Positions 7,280-16,900 of a DNA stretch of 64,000 bases are shown piece by piece. The notes beneath the pieces are model-generated. The model searched no databases, had not been told where the DNA came from, and saw nothing but the letters and a program-made list of their open reading frames with translations. This stretch comes from Algoriphagus sp. GTDB taxonomy: Bacteria; Bacteroidota; Bacteroidia; Cytophagales; Cyclobacteriaceae. Positions within the stretch are counted from its first letter, which is position 1; the number at the start of each line of letters is the position of its first letter. The position numbers and the translations under genes were made by a program. Location of the stretch: NCBI RefSeq assembly GCF_024305035.1, contig NZ_JAMWZB010000011.1, positions 62,001 to 126,000 on the forward strand, in the 5' to 3' direction.

Positions 7280-9553
7280 ATGCAAAGAAAAATTAGAATC
7301 ATTTTCGGTTTTCTCAGCCTCTTATTCTCTGGAAATCTATGGGGTCAGCATGTACTAAAAGGAAAAATTGAATCCCAGGGTGTTCCCGTGGAGTTTGCTG
7401 CCGTTTCGTTGATCGACTTGAATTTGGGAACGGTGAGTGATAGCTTGGGGATGTATACGCTAGAGCTTCCTAAAGCTGGGACTTATACCATTCAAATTTC
7501 CAGAATCGGATTTCGGACTATTCAGCGAGAAGTCAATACCAATAATGATTTTTTGACCATAGATCTGGAAAGGCTGGATGCGAGCTTGGATGAAGTAGTC
7601 ATTAGCGGTACCCTGGAGCAAGTTTCTAGACTGTCCAGTCCAGTTTCTGTGGAGGTCTACCGTGATGGATTTTTTAAAGCAAATCCGACTCCATCCATAT
7701 TCGAATCCTTGCAGACAATAAATGGTGTCCGACCCCAAATCAACTGTAACATCTGTAACACCGGAGATATCCACATCAATGGATTGGAAGGGCCATACAC
7801 CATGATTTTGATTGATGGAATGCCCATAGTCAGTGGTTTGGCGACGGTTTACGGATTGACTGGTATACCCCAATCTCTTGTTGACCGGATCGAAATCGTC
7901 AAGGGCCCTGCTTCTACGCTTTATGGCTCGGAGGCGGTGGGTGGCTTAATCAATGTCATTACCAAAAATGCAGCAAAAGCACCTCGGGTCAGTTTGGATT
8001 ATTTTGGCACTTCTTGGGGGGAGCATAATCTGGATTTGGGTGTGAGGTCTAGGTTGGGAAATACGATTCAGGGATTGACGGGGTTGAATTTATTTGATTA
8101 CAGCAATCCAATAGATAACAATGACGACGGAATGACGGATTTGACTTTGGCTAAAAGGGCGTCTATTTTTCAAAAAATCAATTGGTTAAGAAGATCTAAA
8201 AAGGAGTTCAATCTGGCTGCTAGATATGTTTATGAAGATCGATGGGGGGGGCAGTTGAATTGGGAAAAAGCTGATCGCGGCGGTGATGAGGTATATGGGG
8301 AAAGTATTTACACCGACCGCTGGGAGCTTTTTGGAAATTACGAATTGCCTGTTAATGATCGAGTTAACTTTCAGTTTTCGGCCAATAATCACGATCAAAA
8401 TTCCGCCTATGGAGACCAGTTATACTTGGCCCGACAGACTACAGCTTTTGGACAGCTGACTTGGAATTATAGGCTGAGAAATCATCAATTCCTTACTGGT
8501 TTGGCCTACCGGTATACTTTTTATGATGACAATACCCCGGCTACAAAACAGTTTGATTCCGAACAAAATGATCCTTCGCAGATTCACTTACCCGGGATTT
8601 TTGTGCAAAATGAATGGAAAGTCTCTCCGACAAGTACGATTCTGATGGGAGTCAGGTCGGATTTTAATTCCATCCATGGTGTCATCCTTTCTCCAAGATT
8701 GAATTTAAAAATTCAATCCGAGGACCAAAGTTCGGTGTTTCGATTTTCTTTGGGAAATGGTTTCCGGGTTGCTAATGTTTTTACCGAGGATCATGCGGCC
8801 TTGACTGGGGCTAGAGAGGTGGTGTTTTCTGAAAAATTGAACCCTGAGCGATCCTGGAATAGCAATGTCAATCTGATCAAAAAAATATACACCGAGGACG
8901 GCAACTTCATCAGTTTTGACGCATCAGCCTTTTATACGCACTTTTCCAATCGGATCGTGCCTGACTATGAAACCAACCCCAATCAAATTATCTATGCCAA
9001 TTTAGCGGGAAAAGCAATTTCAAAGGGGGCCTCGCTAAATGCCACTTTGGCATTTCGAAACGGTTTGGAAGGGACCCTGGGGATGACACTTCAGGACGTT
9101 AAATTGGATCAAAAGGGAGAACGAGTCAGGCAACTGCTCACTGAGCATTTTTCGGCTGTTTGGAATTTAGGTTATAACGTTCAGTCTTGGAATTTAACTG
9201 TCAACTACACCGGAAATCTTTACAGTCCCATGCGACTTCCCTTATTGGGAGAGTTGGATTCAAGGGTGGAATATTCTCCTTGGTGGAGCATTCAAAATCT
9301 GCAGGTAACCAAATCGTATGGAGATCGGCTTGAAGTTTATGGTGGAGTGAAGAATTTACTCAATTTCACGCCTCCGGGTAATAGTATTGCCCGGGCTTTT
9401 GATCCATTTGACCGAGAGGTTCAATTCGGACCAAACGGATCTGTAATTCCCACCCCAACTAATCCAGAAGCTCTTACTTTTGATCCGACTTACATGTTTG
9501 CGCCGAATCAAGGTATCCGCGGGTTTTTGGGAATTAGGTATACGATCTTCTGA
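7280..9553 (+). CDS. TonB-dependent outer-membrane receptor, probably metal-regulated
   Basis: 757-residue outer-membrane active transporter. A signal peptide (to about residue 22, GNLWGQ) is followed by a carboxypeptidase-regulatory-like beta-sandwich (HVLKGKIESQGVPVEFAAVSLIDLNLGTVSDSLGMYTLELP). Next comes the plug (SIFESLQTINGVRPQINCNICNTGDIHINGLEGPYTMILIDGMPI ... VDRIEIVKGPASTLYGSEAVGGLINVITK), then the barrel, ending in an aromatic residue (GIRYTIF). The plug carries an unusual NCNICN cysteine pair, common in one Bacteroidota receptor clade. The ligand is not shown by sequence; the DtxR-like box in its promoter argues for an iron or manganese source. The last base is one nucleotide from the convergent CHY gene. 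Confidence 0.9.
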   Translation: MQRKIRIIFGFLSLLFSGNLWGQHVLKGKIESQGVPVEFAAVSLIDLNLGTVSDSLGMYTLELPKAGTYTIQISRIGFRTIQREVNTNNDFLTIDLERLDASLDEVVISGTLEQVSRLSSPVSVEVYRDGFFKANPTPSIFESLQTINGVRPQINCNICNTGDIHINGLEGPYTMILIDGMPIVSGLATVYGLTGIPQSLVDRIEIVKGPASTLYGSEAVGGLINVITKNAAKAPRVSLDYFGTSWGEHNLDLGVRSRLGNTIQGLTGLNLFDYSNPIDNNDDGMTDLTLAKRASIFQKINWLRRSKKEFNLAARYVYEDRWGGQLNWEKADRGGDEVYGESIYTDRWELFGNYELPVNDRVNFQFSANNHDQNSAYGDQLYLARQTTAFGQLTWNYRLRNHQFLTGLAYRYTFYDDNTPATKQFDSEQNDPSQIHLPGIFVQNEWKVSPTSTILMGVRSDFNSIHGVILSPRLNLKIQSEDQSSVFRFSLGNGFRVANVFTEDHAALTGAREVVFSEKLNPERSWNSNVNLIKKIYTEDGNFISFDASAFYTHFSNRIVPDYETNPNQIIYANLAGKAISKGASLNATLAFRNGLEGTLGMTLQDVKLDQKGERVRQLLTEHFSAVWNLGYNVQSWNLTVNYTGNLYSPMRLPLLGELDSRVEYSPWWSIQNLQVTKSYGDRLEVYGGVKNLLNFTPPGNSIARAFDPFDREVQFGPNGSVIPTPTNPEALTFDPTYMFAPNQGIRGFLGIRYTIF

Positions 9554-9554
9554 T

Positions 9555-9995
9555 TCAATCCTCTTTTTTAGGCTCGGTTTCGAAATACAAATGATAGTGT
9601 TTGCTACAGCCGGGATTAAATTTGGCTTGGCAGTGTGGGCAACTGTTGTTTGAGTTCATGTATTCATTTATTCCCAACTCATTGCCGCAGACTCCACAAA
9701 GAATGGCCTTTTGATCAAACTCAGACTTTGGCCAAACCTGATGATTATGATCCGCTTCTTCTTCATGGCAGGAGAAACAGGGGTAGTACTTGTCACAACA
9801 TTTAAATTTAATGGCAATGATATCAAGTTCCGAATGCCAATGGATACAGCGGGTCTGATTATCTACTGGCTTACCATAGACATTGATTCCGCGGATTTGA
9901 GATACTTTAAGGGGTTCTAAAACTGGTACTTGGGCCTGAATCAAGAAGCCGTGAAGCAAAATGAAAGAAAGCGTGAAAAGTAAGGTCTTTATCAT
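9555..9995 (-). CDS. Predicted exported CHY zinc-finger protein
   Basis: 146 residues from the ATG at 9995. A longer reading frame exists upstream but overlaps the preceding gene and starts with an implausible basic stretch. The mature part is a CHY zinc finger: RCIHWHSELDIIAIKFKCCDKYYPCFSCHEEEADH, then CGVCGNELGINEYMNSNNSCPHCQAKFNPGCSKHYHLYFE. It has the paired Cys/His ligands of the family, whose yeast member Hot13 assists metal handling of mitochondrial Tim proteins. Unusually, the first 22 residues (MIKTLLFTLSFILLHGFLIQAQ) look like a signal peptide, so the domain would act in the envelope. It is the last gene of the copper-efflux run, suggesting a role in metal binding or redox handling; this is inference. 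Confidence 0.75.
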   Translation of the reverse strand: MIKTLLFTLSFILLHGFLIQAQVPVLEPLKVSQIRGINVYGKPVDNQTRCIHWHSELDIIAIKFKCCDKYYPCFSCHEEEADHNHQVWPKSEFDQKAILCGVCGNELGINEYMNSNNSCPHCQAKFNPGCSKHYHLYFETEPKKED

Positions 9996-10044
9996 GGTGT
10001 AGGAAGTCAGGCGAGTACAAGGCCGTACTCGCCTTACATTAAGT

Positions 10045-10626
10045 TTAATTGACTGTAATCGTTTCTTCAATGCTTCCACAATTGAGCATAGAACTGCCAA
10101 ATAGCGGGTTCATAATTTCCTGGTTTGAACTAAGCCACATTCCACCTGTATTATTTTTATACATGGGACAATATTGATGGTAGAGTGTTCGATCAGCACC
10201 AGCGATTTTAATGAAATCCATCAAAACCACGCTAAGGGCTTGGAAATTTTCCCGCTGAATGACGATATCTTCACTTTGTAGTTTTTTTGTTAATTCAATC
10301 GCCTCAGCTTTTACTTCTTCTAAATTTTGACCATTTCCAGTCATGGATGCTGTATCAAAATCTTCCAAGGCACTAACCATTTTTTCACTAGTTGCTGATG
10401 CAGTTGCGGCATCATCTGCGACTAAGGCATCTTTGATTTCCAAATAAGAGTCTATGATAGGGGAGGTCGATGTGTTTTGAACCACCTCTAGTGAACTGGA
10501 AGGAGAAATTTCATGAGTAGTATTGGCCTCCTCTTGGCTTTCTGTGGAAGTTGATTTTTCTCCACAAGAACTAATCGCAGTTGAAATCAAGGCGAGTAAT
10601 AAAAGAGATTTTTTCATAGGATTCAT
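10045..10626 (-). CDS. DUF3347 lipoprotein, probable periplasmic metal-binding partner of the efflux system
   Basis: 193 residues with lipoprotein signal (lipobox ISSC, Cys21 from the first Met). A Ser/Thr/Glu-rich linker leads to a helical DUF3347 domain (PIIDSYLEIKDALVADDAATASATSEKMVSAL). The end carries the motif YHQYCPMYKNN...WLS...IMNPLFGSSMLNCG, with conserved Cys, Met and His suited to soft-metal binding. The same domain closes the adjacent CusB-like adaptor. The ATG at 10617 (MKKSLLLL) gives a more typical signal peptide than the one at 10626. The gene follows the adaptor by 30 bases and is almost certainly in its operon. A copper-delivery or sensing role is inferred from context. Confidence 0.85.
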   Translation of the reverse strand: MNPMKKSLLLLALISTAISSCGEKSTSTESQEEANTTHEISPSSSLEVVQNTSTSPIIDSYLEIKDALVADDAATASATSEKMVSALEDFDTASMTGNGQNLEEVKAEAIELTKKLQSEDIVIQRENFQALSVVLMDFIKIAGADRTLYHQYCPMYKNNTGGMWLSSNQEIMNPLFGSSMLNCGSIEETITVN

Positions 10627-10656
10627 CTGTTGGTAAAAGGATTTTTTTCTTTGAAA

Positions 10657-12420
10657 TTAATGATTATGAACCGACGGGGTGGACGGATTTCCACCCAGTT
10701 GCATGACGGGTTGGCCTTTTAGGTAAGTTTCCCTAATTTCTCCGCAAGTTAACATAGATGCTCCAAAATATGGATTTGTGATGTCTTTTTGCTCACTCAA
10801 CCAGTATGCCCCCTCATTCCCAAAAGCCATCGGACAGTAATCTTTGTACACCACTTCCTTGTTTAACCCAAAGGTCTCTGTCATTTCTAAAATATAGAAA
10901 GAAAGCGTGGAGAAATGTTTCCGCGCTCCCTTGATTTCTGTTGATGAAATCATGCTGTTTTTGGCATTTTTCAATCCTTCAAGTATTTCCATCCATCGGT
11001 CATGAGCTTCTTCAGTGGTCAGATTCATGGTTACCCCGGCAAGCCGATCTTCCATCGAATCAAGTGATTTTTTGACTTCATCCAGATTGTCTTTAACTAA
11101 TCCGTTTTTCACTTGAAAATAAGCATCAGCAACTGCGGTGATCTGCTTTATAAATTCCTCGGAAACTTCCATAGAGCTTGTTTTTGGTCGATTCATCATG
11201 CTGAAATTTCCTGAGAGCTGAGCTGCCGCATCAATGGCAAAGACACCATGGGTGACCACTTCTTCCCCAAGCAATACCCCTGATTTGATTTCTTGGTTTT
11301 CTCCCATCCGCTCTCCGAGTACAACTTCTCGCATTTGGTAGGCGGGTGGATTGGCATCGGGTACATTCACATAAACGACCGATCGTTTGCCTGACCAGAG
11401 AACAGCTGTCCTTGGTACGATAAGGGACGAGCTCCCCGAATTGCTTTTGATGGTTACCTTGGCATTTACAAACATCTCAGGTTTGAGTTTTTGCTTGGGA
11501 TTAGTTACTTCTGCCCTAACTTTTGCCGATCGGGTATTGGGGTCAATTACCGGATCGATAAAGCTGATTTTTGCTTGAAAATTTTCCCCGGGAATTCCTG
11601 CTACAGAGAAATTGAGTTGATTTCCAATTTGTAAAAATGGCAAATCTGTTTCGTAAGCATCTAAGAGTACCCAGAGTTTATCCAGATTGATTACATTAAA
11701 TAAGACTGATCCGGTAGCAATATAATCACCGACTGAAACATTTCGCTGAGTCACCACACCGGATTGATCGGCAAGAATATCAACTAGTTCACTAACCTGC
11801 CCAGAGGTTTCAAGATCCTTAATTTGCTGTTCAGATAGCTTCCATAGTCGTAATTTTGCTTTGGCTGCCTGGTACAGCTGGGGGTAATCCTCTTTAATTT
11901 CGGCTGCCTCTAGCAACTCTGTCTGTGCGCTCATCAATTCTGGAGAATAAAGAGTTGCAATGCGTTGACCTTGATTAACTTGCTCACCGGTAAAGGTGAT
12001 AAATAGACGCTCAATCCTTCCTGGGAATTTGCTCGTGAGAGTGGCAATTTCCCGCTCGTCTCCTTGAATTTTCCCAGTCAATAAGAGTTCCCCGCCAGGA
12101 CTGACATCATTGACTTTGGTAGTTTGGATTTGCGCCAAAGCTACAGCCTCTTTGGTCATTTCAAATGTCATGGGATTGCTCGAGGAGGTGGATGCCTGAG
12201 AAGCAGGAATAAGGTCCATTCCGCAAATGGGACAATCTCCCGGCTCTGTTAATTTGACCTGAGGATGCATGGAACAAGTCCATGTTGTTGTGGAGTCGGC
12301 TTGGTGCTCATGTTCTTCATGATTGGCCTCCTGTGCGGGCTTTAGGAGCCATCCTGCCGCCAATCCGAGGATCATCGCCAAGATGATTAAGGTTAGTTTG
12401 TTGTCTGTTATCTTTTTCAT
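10657..12420 (-). CDS. cusB: CusB-like periplasmic adaptor with heavy-metal-binding and DUF3347 domains
   Basis: 587-residue membrane-fusion protein linking the RND pump to the TolC channel. Order: membrane anchor (about 9-26, LTLIILAMILGLAAGWLL); His-rich stretch HEEHEHQ; heavy-metal-binding domain TWTCSMHPQVKLTEPGDCPICGMDL with C49, C63 and C66; then the HlyD/CusB barrel-sandwich and beta-barrel (LTSKFPGRIERLFITFTGEQVNQGQ, GVVTQRNVSVGDYIATGSVLFNVINLDKLWV). A C-terminal DUF3347 domain ends DYCPMAFGNEGAYWLSEQKDITNPYFGASMLTCG. Adaptors without the extra domains are about 400 long. Its start overlaps the TolC gene by 4 bases, so translation is probably coupled. Copper or silver is the likely substrate; cobalt/zinc/cadmium is not excluded. 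Confidence 0.9.
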   Translation of the reverse strand: MKKITDNKLTLIILAMILGLAAGWLLKPAQEANHEEHEHQADSTTTWTCSMHPQVKLTEPGDCPICGMDLIPASQASTSSSNPMTFEMTKEAVALAQIQTTKVNDVSPGGELLLTGKIQGDEREIATLTSKFPGRIERLFITFTGEQVNQGQRIATLYSPELMSAQTELLEAAEIKEDYPQLYQAAKAKLRLWKLSEQQIKDLETSGQVSELVDILADQSGVVTQRNVSVGDYIATGSVLFNVINLDKLWVLLDAYETDLPFLQIGNQLNFSVAGIPGENFQAKISFIDPVIDPNTRSAKVRAEVTNPKQKLKPEMFVNAKVTIKSNSGSSSLIVPRTAVLWSGKRSVVYVNVPDANPPAYQMREVVLGERMGENQEIKSGVLLGEEVVTHGVFAIDAAAQLSGNFSMMNRPKTSSMEVSEEFIKQITAVADAYFQVKNGLVKDNLDEVKKSLDSMEDRLAGVTMNLTTEEAHDRWMEILEGLKNAKNSMISSTEIKGARKHFSTLSFYILEMTETFGLNKEVVYKDYCPMAFGNEGAYWLSEQKDITNPYFGASMLTCGEIRETYLKGQPVMQLGGNPSTPSVHNH

Positions 12421-13910
12421 TTCGATTGAATTTGAAGAGAATTAGCAGCTAGCATCTCCAATTTGGAGAGACTCTGATATTGGGTATTGATCGAATTGAC
12501 TCGCTTGAGCTGGTAGTCCAGCAATCGCTGTTGGGTTCGTAATACCAGGTCCAATTCTGTTGAATTTGCCGAGAAGGCTGTGAGGAGGAGTTGGATTTGT
12601 TGCTCAACTAGTTTGATTTGAGAATCATAAAGTTCCAGTTGGCGATTGGCGTTTTCCCAATCGCGGAAAGCATTGGACCACTCCATGGCTAGAAGATTCT
12701 TCGTTTCTTGCTGTCGGTAAACAGTCGATTCCTTAAGAAGTTGAGCCTCTTTGATCTTTGAGTTGATTTTTTTCCGATAGATTGGCAGTGACATGCTTAC
12801 CATAGGCATGATCATATTTTGTCCACCCATCTGCATACCGTTTTCGGGTCTGGGACTAAATAGCATGTAATTGACTCCCGCCCCCAACATCGGTTTTCCT
12901 TCCAGTTTAGCCATTTTGGTTTGCTGGTCTAAGGCGGAAAGCTCCGCATCATACATGGAAATCATGGGATTGTTTTTATAAATACTATCCAGAACTTGTT
13001 TTTTATCCAATCTCAGTTCAGCTTTTTCCAATTCCTCGGGAAGGGTGATTTCCGCTTCTTTGTCTCGGTTCAACAGTTGATTGAATTTGATTTGAAGGGG
13101 CTCAAGGTCTGCGTTTAATTGTGCGATTTGATTTTCCAATTCTTTTATTTCTATCTCAATTTGGAGAATTTGATTCATGCCCTCGGTTGTGCTCATTGGA
13201 GAGGATGCCATGGTTTCAGATTGAGCCTGTGACATACCTTCAGGAGCTTTTTCTTCTGCCATAGTTTCCATAGCAGATGGGGAGGTACTTGGCCTGGCTG
13301 TGGTTTTCTTTGCCATCTGAGCGGAAGAGGACGAGTTGCTTTGACCTACTTGGAATTTTACCAAGGCCAATCGTTTGTATTTCTCCAAATAAGATAGATT
13401 TTCTTCCCAAATCGAAATTTCTTCCCGTAAACGAATCAACTCATACCAAGTAGTTTTCACTTGGAAAAACAATTGATTTTTTTGTTCCAGAAATACTTGA
13501 TAGTCTACTTGAGCCATTTGGTTCATTTCCGCTTTTTGGGTGGAAATCATCCCAAACCAAGGAAACATCTGCATCACCCGCAGGTCAGCAGATTGATTTC
13601 CCATCAATCGTTCCATAGGCTTTAAGAAAATGCCGGCTTGAAGCTCTGGGTCCGGCAGACTTGCTTGATTGACACGCTCCAACCGAGCTTCATATTGGGA
13701 ATAGGAAGCTTGAAGTCCGGGATTATTCTCTGCAGCTTGAATCAAATAATCCCTGAGGTCTTGGGCAAATACTTCTTTGGGAATAGAACATACTAGCCCA
13801 AGAAAACCGATGATCACCCAAAAACTAAGAGGGGGAGGCGTGGTTTTGATAGCAATTTTCCGATAGGTAGGCCTAGCTATTTTTATGGTTTTCAGTAAGT
13901 TGGTTTCCAT
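12417..13910 (-). CDS. TolC-family outer-membrane efflux protein with Met/Ser-rich insert
   Basis: 497-residue outer-membrane channel of the heavy-metal efflux complex (CusC/CzcC type). After a basic start and a signal-like hydrophobic segment (about 29-49, ending VFAQ) come the two TolC repeats: long coiled coils such as LFFQVKTTWYELIRLREEISIWEENLSYLEKYKRLALVKFQVGQ and the second repeat ending LAMEWSNAFRDWENANRQLELYDSQIKLVEQQIQLLLTAFS. Residues about 191-247 are a low-complexity Ser/Ala/Met-rich insert with at least eight methionines, absent from the canonical fold. It lies 4 bases after the pump gene and overlaps the adaptor gene. Confidence 0.88.
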   Translation of the reverse strand: METNLLKTIKIARPTYRKIAIKTTPPPLSFWVIIGFLGLVCSIPKEVFAQDLRDYLIQAAENNPGLQASYSQYEARLERVNQASLPDPELQAGIFLKPMERLMGNQSADLRVMQMFPWFGMISTQKAEMNQMAQVDYQVFLEQKNQLFFQVKTTWYELIRLREEISIWEENLSYLEKYKRLALVKFQVGQSNSSSSAQMAKKTTARPSTSPSAMETMAEEKAPEGMSQAQSETMASSPMSTTEGMNQILQIEIEIKELENQIAQLNADLEPLQIKFNQLLNRDKEAEITLPEELEKAELRLDKKQVLDSIYKNNPMISMYDAELSALDQQTKMAKLEGKPMLGAGVNYMLFSPRPENGMQMGGQNMIMPMVSMSLPIYRKKINSKIKEAQLLKESTVYRQQETKNLLAMEWSNAFRDWENANRQLELYDSQIKLVEQQIQLLLTAFSANSTELDLVLRTQQRLLDYQLKRVNSINTQYQSLSKLEMLAANSLQIQSK

Positions 13911-13914
13911 AATA

Positions 13915-16900
13915 TTATGCGTTTGCTTCCTTGGTAAAAACCTTGGAATTATGATTCAATTTTCGCTCAGCCCACCAGCAATACAGAGTTGGGACTATAA
14001 ATACTGTGGTAATTTCTAAAATCATTCCCCCCAAAGCTGGAATTGCCATAGGAATCATGATGTCTGATCCTCGACCTGTGGATGTGAAAATCGGCAGTAA
14101 AGCCAAAAGGGTGGTTGCAGTGGTCATCATGCAGGGTAAAACTCTGCGTTGTCCAGCTTCCAAAACCGCTTCCCGGATGGTACGTTTACTGGTGGGGCGA
14201 TTTTCTTTAAAGCTTTGGTCTAAGTAGGAACTCATGACCACCCCATCATCGGTAGCAATTCCAAACAAGGCGATAAAGCCTACCCATACTGCTACGCTGA
14301 GATTATAAACTTTCATCTGAAATAAATCCCGAAAATTGGTTCCAAACAGATTGAAGTCGAAAAACCAATCTTGGCCAAAGAACCAAAGCATAAGAAATCC
14401 TCCTGAAAACGCCATTGCAATTCCTGAGAAAACAAAAAGGGAAGTCGATACCGCTCTAAATTGAAAATAAAGGATCAAAAAGATCAGAATCAACGAAATA
14501 GGGACGACAATCGAAAGCCGTTTTTCTGCCCGGATTTGGTTTTCATAGGAGCCGGAAAACTGGAATCGAACCCCAGTAGGGACTGTTAATTCACCGGATT
14601 CAATTTTTTGATTGAGGTACCGTTGAGCATCCTCCACTACTGTGACTTCAGCAAATCCCGGCATTTTGTCCAGCAGGACATAACCGACAAGAAAACTATT
14701 TTCCCCTCGGATCATGTCTGGGCCAGGTCGGTAGTTGATCGATGCCAATTGCCCTAAAGGAATATAAGTGCCTTGCGGAGTGGGGATTTGGAGGTTTTCA
14801 ATGGCCTGTGGATCGTCTCTGAATTCCCGTGCATATCGAACACGTATCGGGAATCGCTCCCGACCCTCCACGGTGGTGCTCACTTGCATTCCCCCTATGG
14901 CAGTTTCGATAAAATCCTGAACATCCACTACATTCATGCCGTACCGGGCGATCTGCTCTCGATTGATGTCTAATTCCAAATAGGGTTTTCCAACAATTCG
15001 ATCAGCAAAGACAGCCTCTTTTTTTACCGAGGGAACCTCTTTGAGGTATTTTTCAAGTTCGAGGCCGAAGGACTCAATCGTTTTTAAATCAGGGCCATAT
15101 ACTTTGATTCCCATAGGTGCTCTCATGCCGGTTTGAAGCATCACCAATCGAGTTTCTATCGGCTGAAGTTTGGGAGAAGAAGTCACACCCGGGAGGTTGA
15201 CTACGCTGATTATCTCGTCCCAAATATCATCCGGAGATTGGATATGAGTTCTCCATTGACGAAAATATTGGCCATTTTCATCGGGGATCAAGTTTTTGGT
15301 TTCGATTTGATCTGGATCCATGGTCTCCGGGTCATAAAAAGAACCGTCTTTTAGTTCGAATTTTCCATTCTTTACTTTGAACCGTAATCGGGTTCCGTTG
15401 AGGTCGGTTACGTATTCTGATTTGTAGTTGATGGTATTTTCAAACATCGTCATAGGGGCAGGATCAATGGCAGTTTCAGCCCGTCCAGCCTTGCCAACGA
15501 CCATTTCTACTTCTGGAATAGCCGTCACTAGCATATCGAGTTTTTGTAAAACCTCTTTGTTTTCCTGGACTCCTGAATGCGGCATGGTGGTGGGCATGAG
15601 CAAAAATGAGCCTTCATTTAAGGAAGGCATAAATTCCTCACCCAAACCTGGAAAGGTGTGAGTCAATCCTGACCAAATTCCAGTAGTTCGGATATTAATA
15701 CCGACTTGATCAAATGCTTTGGGAACTAGGCCGAATACGGTTCCAAACCCCAACCAAACACTGATTCCTACTAAAATAACAAGTGTGGGAAATAGAAAAA
15801 ATGTCCCTTTATTTTCCAGGCACCATCGTAGGATTTTGGGGTAGACGTTAATGAAAATGGAAAAGCCTCCTAAGAAGAACGCCAAAAGAATGAGAATAAA
15901 AATAAAGTTGAGAACTGTACTGGCAGAAACTCCGAGTGGCATCCATTCCAAGGTTAACAGCATGGAAACAAACAATAAAGTAAGGCCAATGATCAGTTTA
16001 TCTTTATAGATTCCAATTTTTTCAGGGTAATGAAAAGCCAAGGTATTGATCAACCCATATCCAAAAATAAGCCACCCACCCCAGCTCCAAACGGTGAAGG
16101 CTATGATGGGGCCTAGAATAATCAACCCGTAATTGATGTAAGACCCGATTTTTACTTTTAGCTTTTTGATCGAAAAAATCCAATGAGAAAATGCCGGCAT
16201 GATTAAAAGGGTGAATAACACCGCCGAAATCAAGGCAAATGTTTTGGTATAGGCTAAGGGGCCAAATAATTTACCTTCTGCTGCCTCCAAAGTGAATACG
16301 GGCAAAAAGCTGATGATAGTTGTGCTGACAGCAGTGATAATTGCGCCTGAAACCTCAGCGGTGGCCAGATAAACAGTTTGGATTTTGGATTGTCCTTTTG
16401 GTGCTATTTCCAGATGACGAAGGACATTTTCATTGAGAATAATACCTAAATCGACCATGGTGCCTATGGCAATGGCTATTCCCGATAAGGCAACGATATT
16501 GGCATCCACCCCAAGGTATTTCATGAAAATAAAGCAGATCAATACCGCCATGGGTAGCAGTGCCGATATTAAAAGCGAGGCACGTAGATTAAATACCATG
16601 ACCAAAATCACAATAATGGTCACCAATATCTGCAAACTGATCGCATCGTATAGTGTGCCTAGTGTTTCGAAAATCAGGCCTGTTCGATCATAAAAAGGGA
16701 CCAGGGTAACTTTTGAAACCGTGCCATCTGCTAAGGTTTTAGAAGGTAGACCTTGGGAGAGTTTTTCGATTTCAGCTTTTACTCCTTCAATAACCTGAAG
16801 TGGATTGTCCCCATATCGGGCAATGACCACACCGCCTACTGCCTCCGCTCCGCTTTTATCTAGGATTCCGCCCATGTTTCTGGGTTGAGGGCCGATATTC

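Noticed and set aside
9996-10100. N-terminal extension of the CHY protein
   Set aside because: It overlaps the DUF3347 gene, is basic and unstructured, and hides a signal peptide that begins at 9995.
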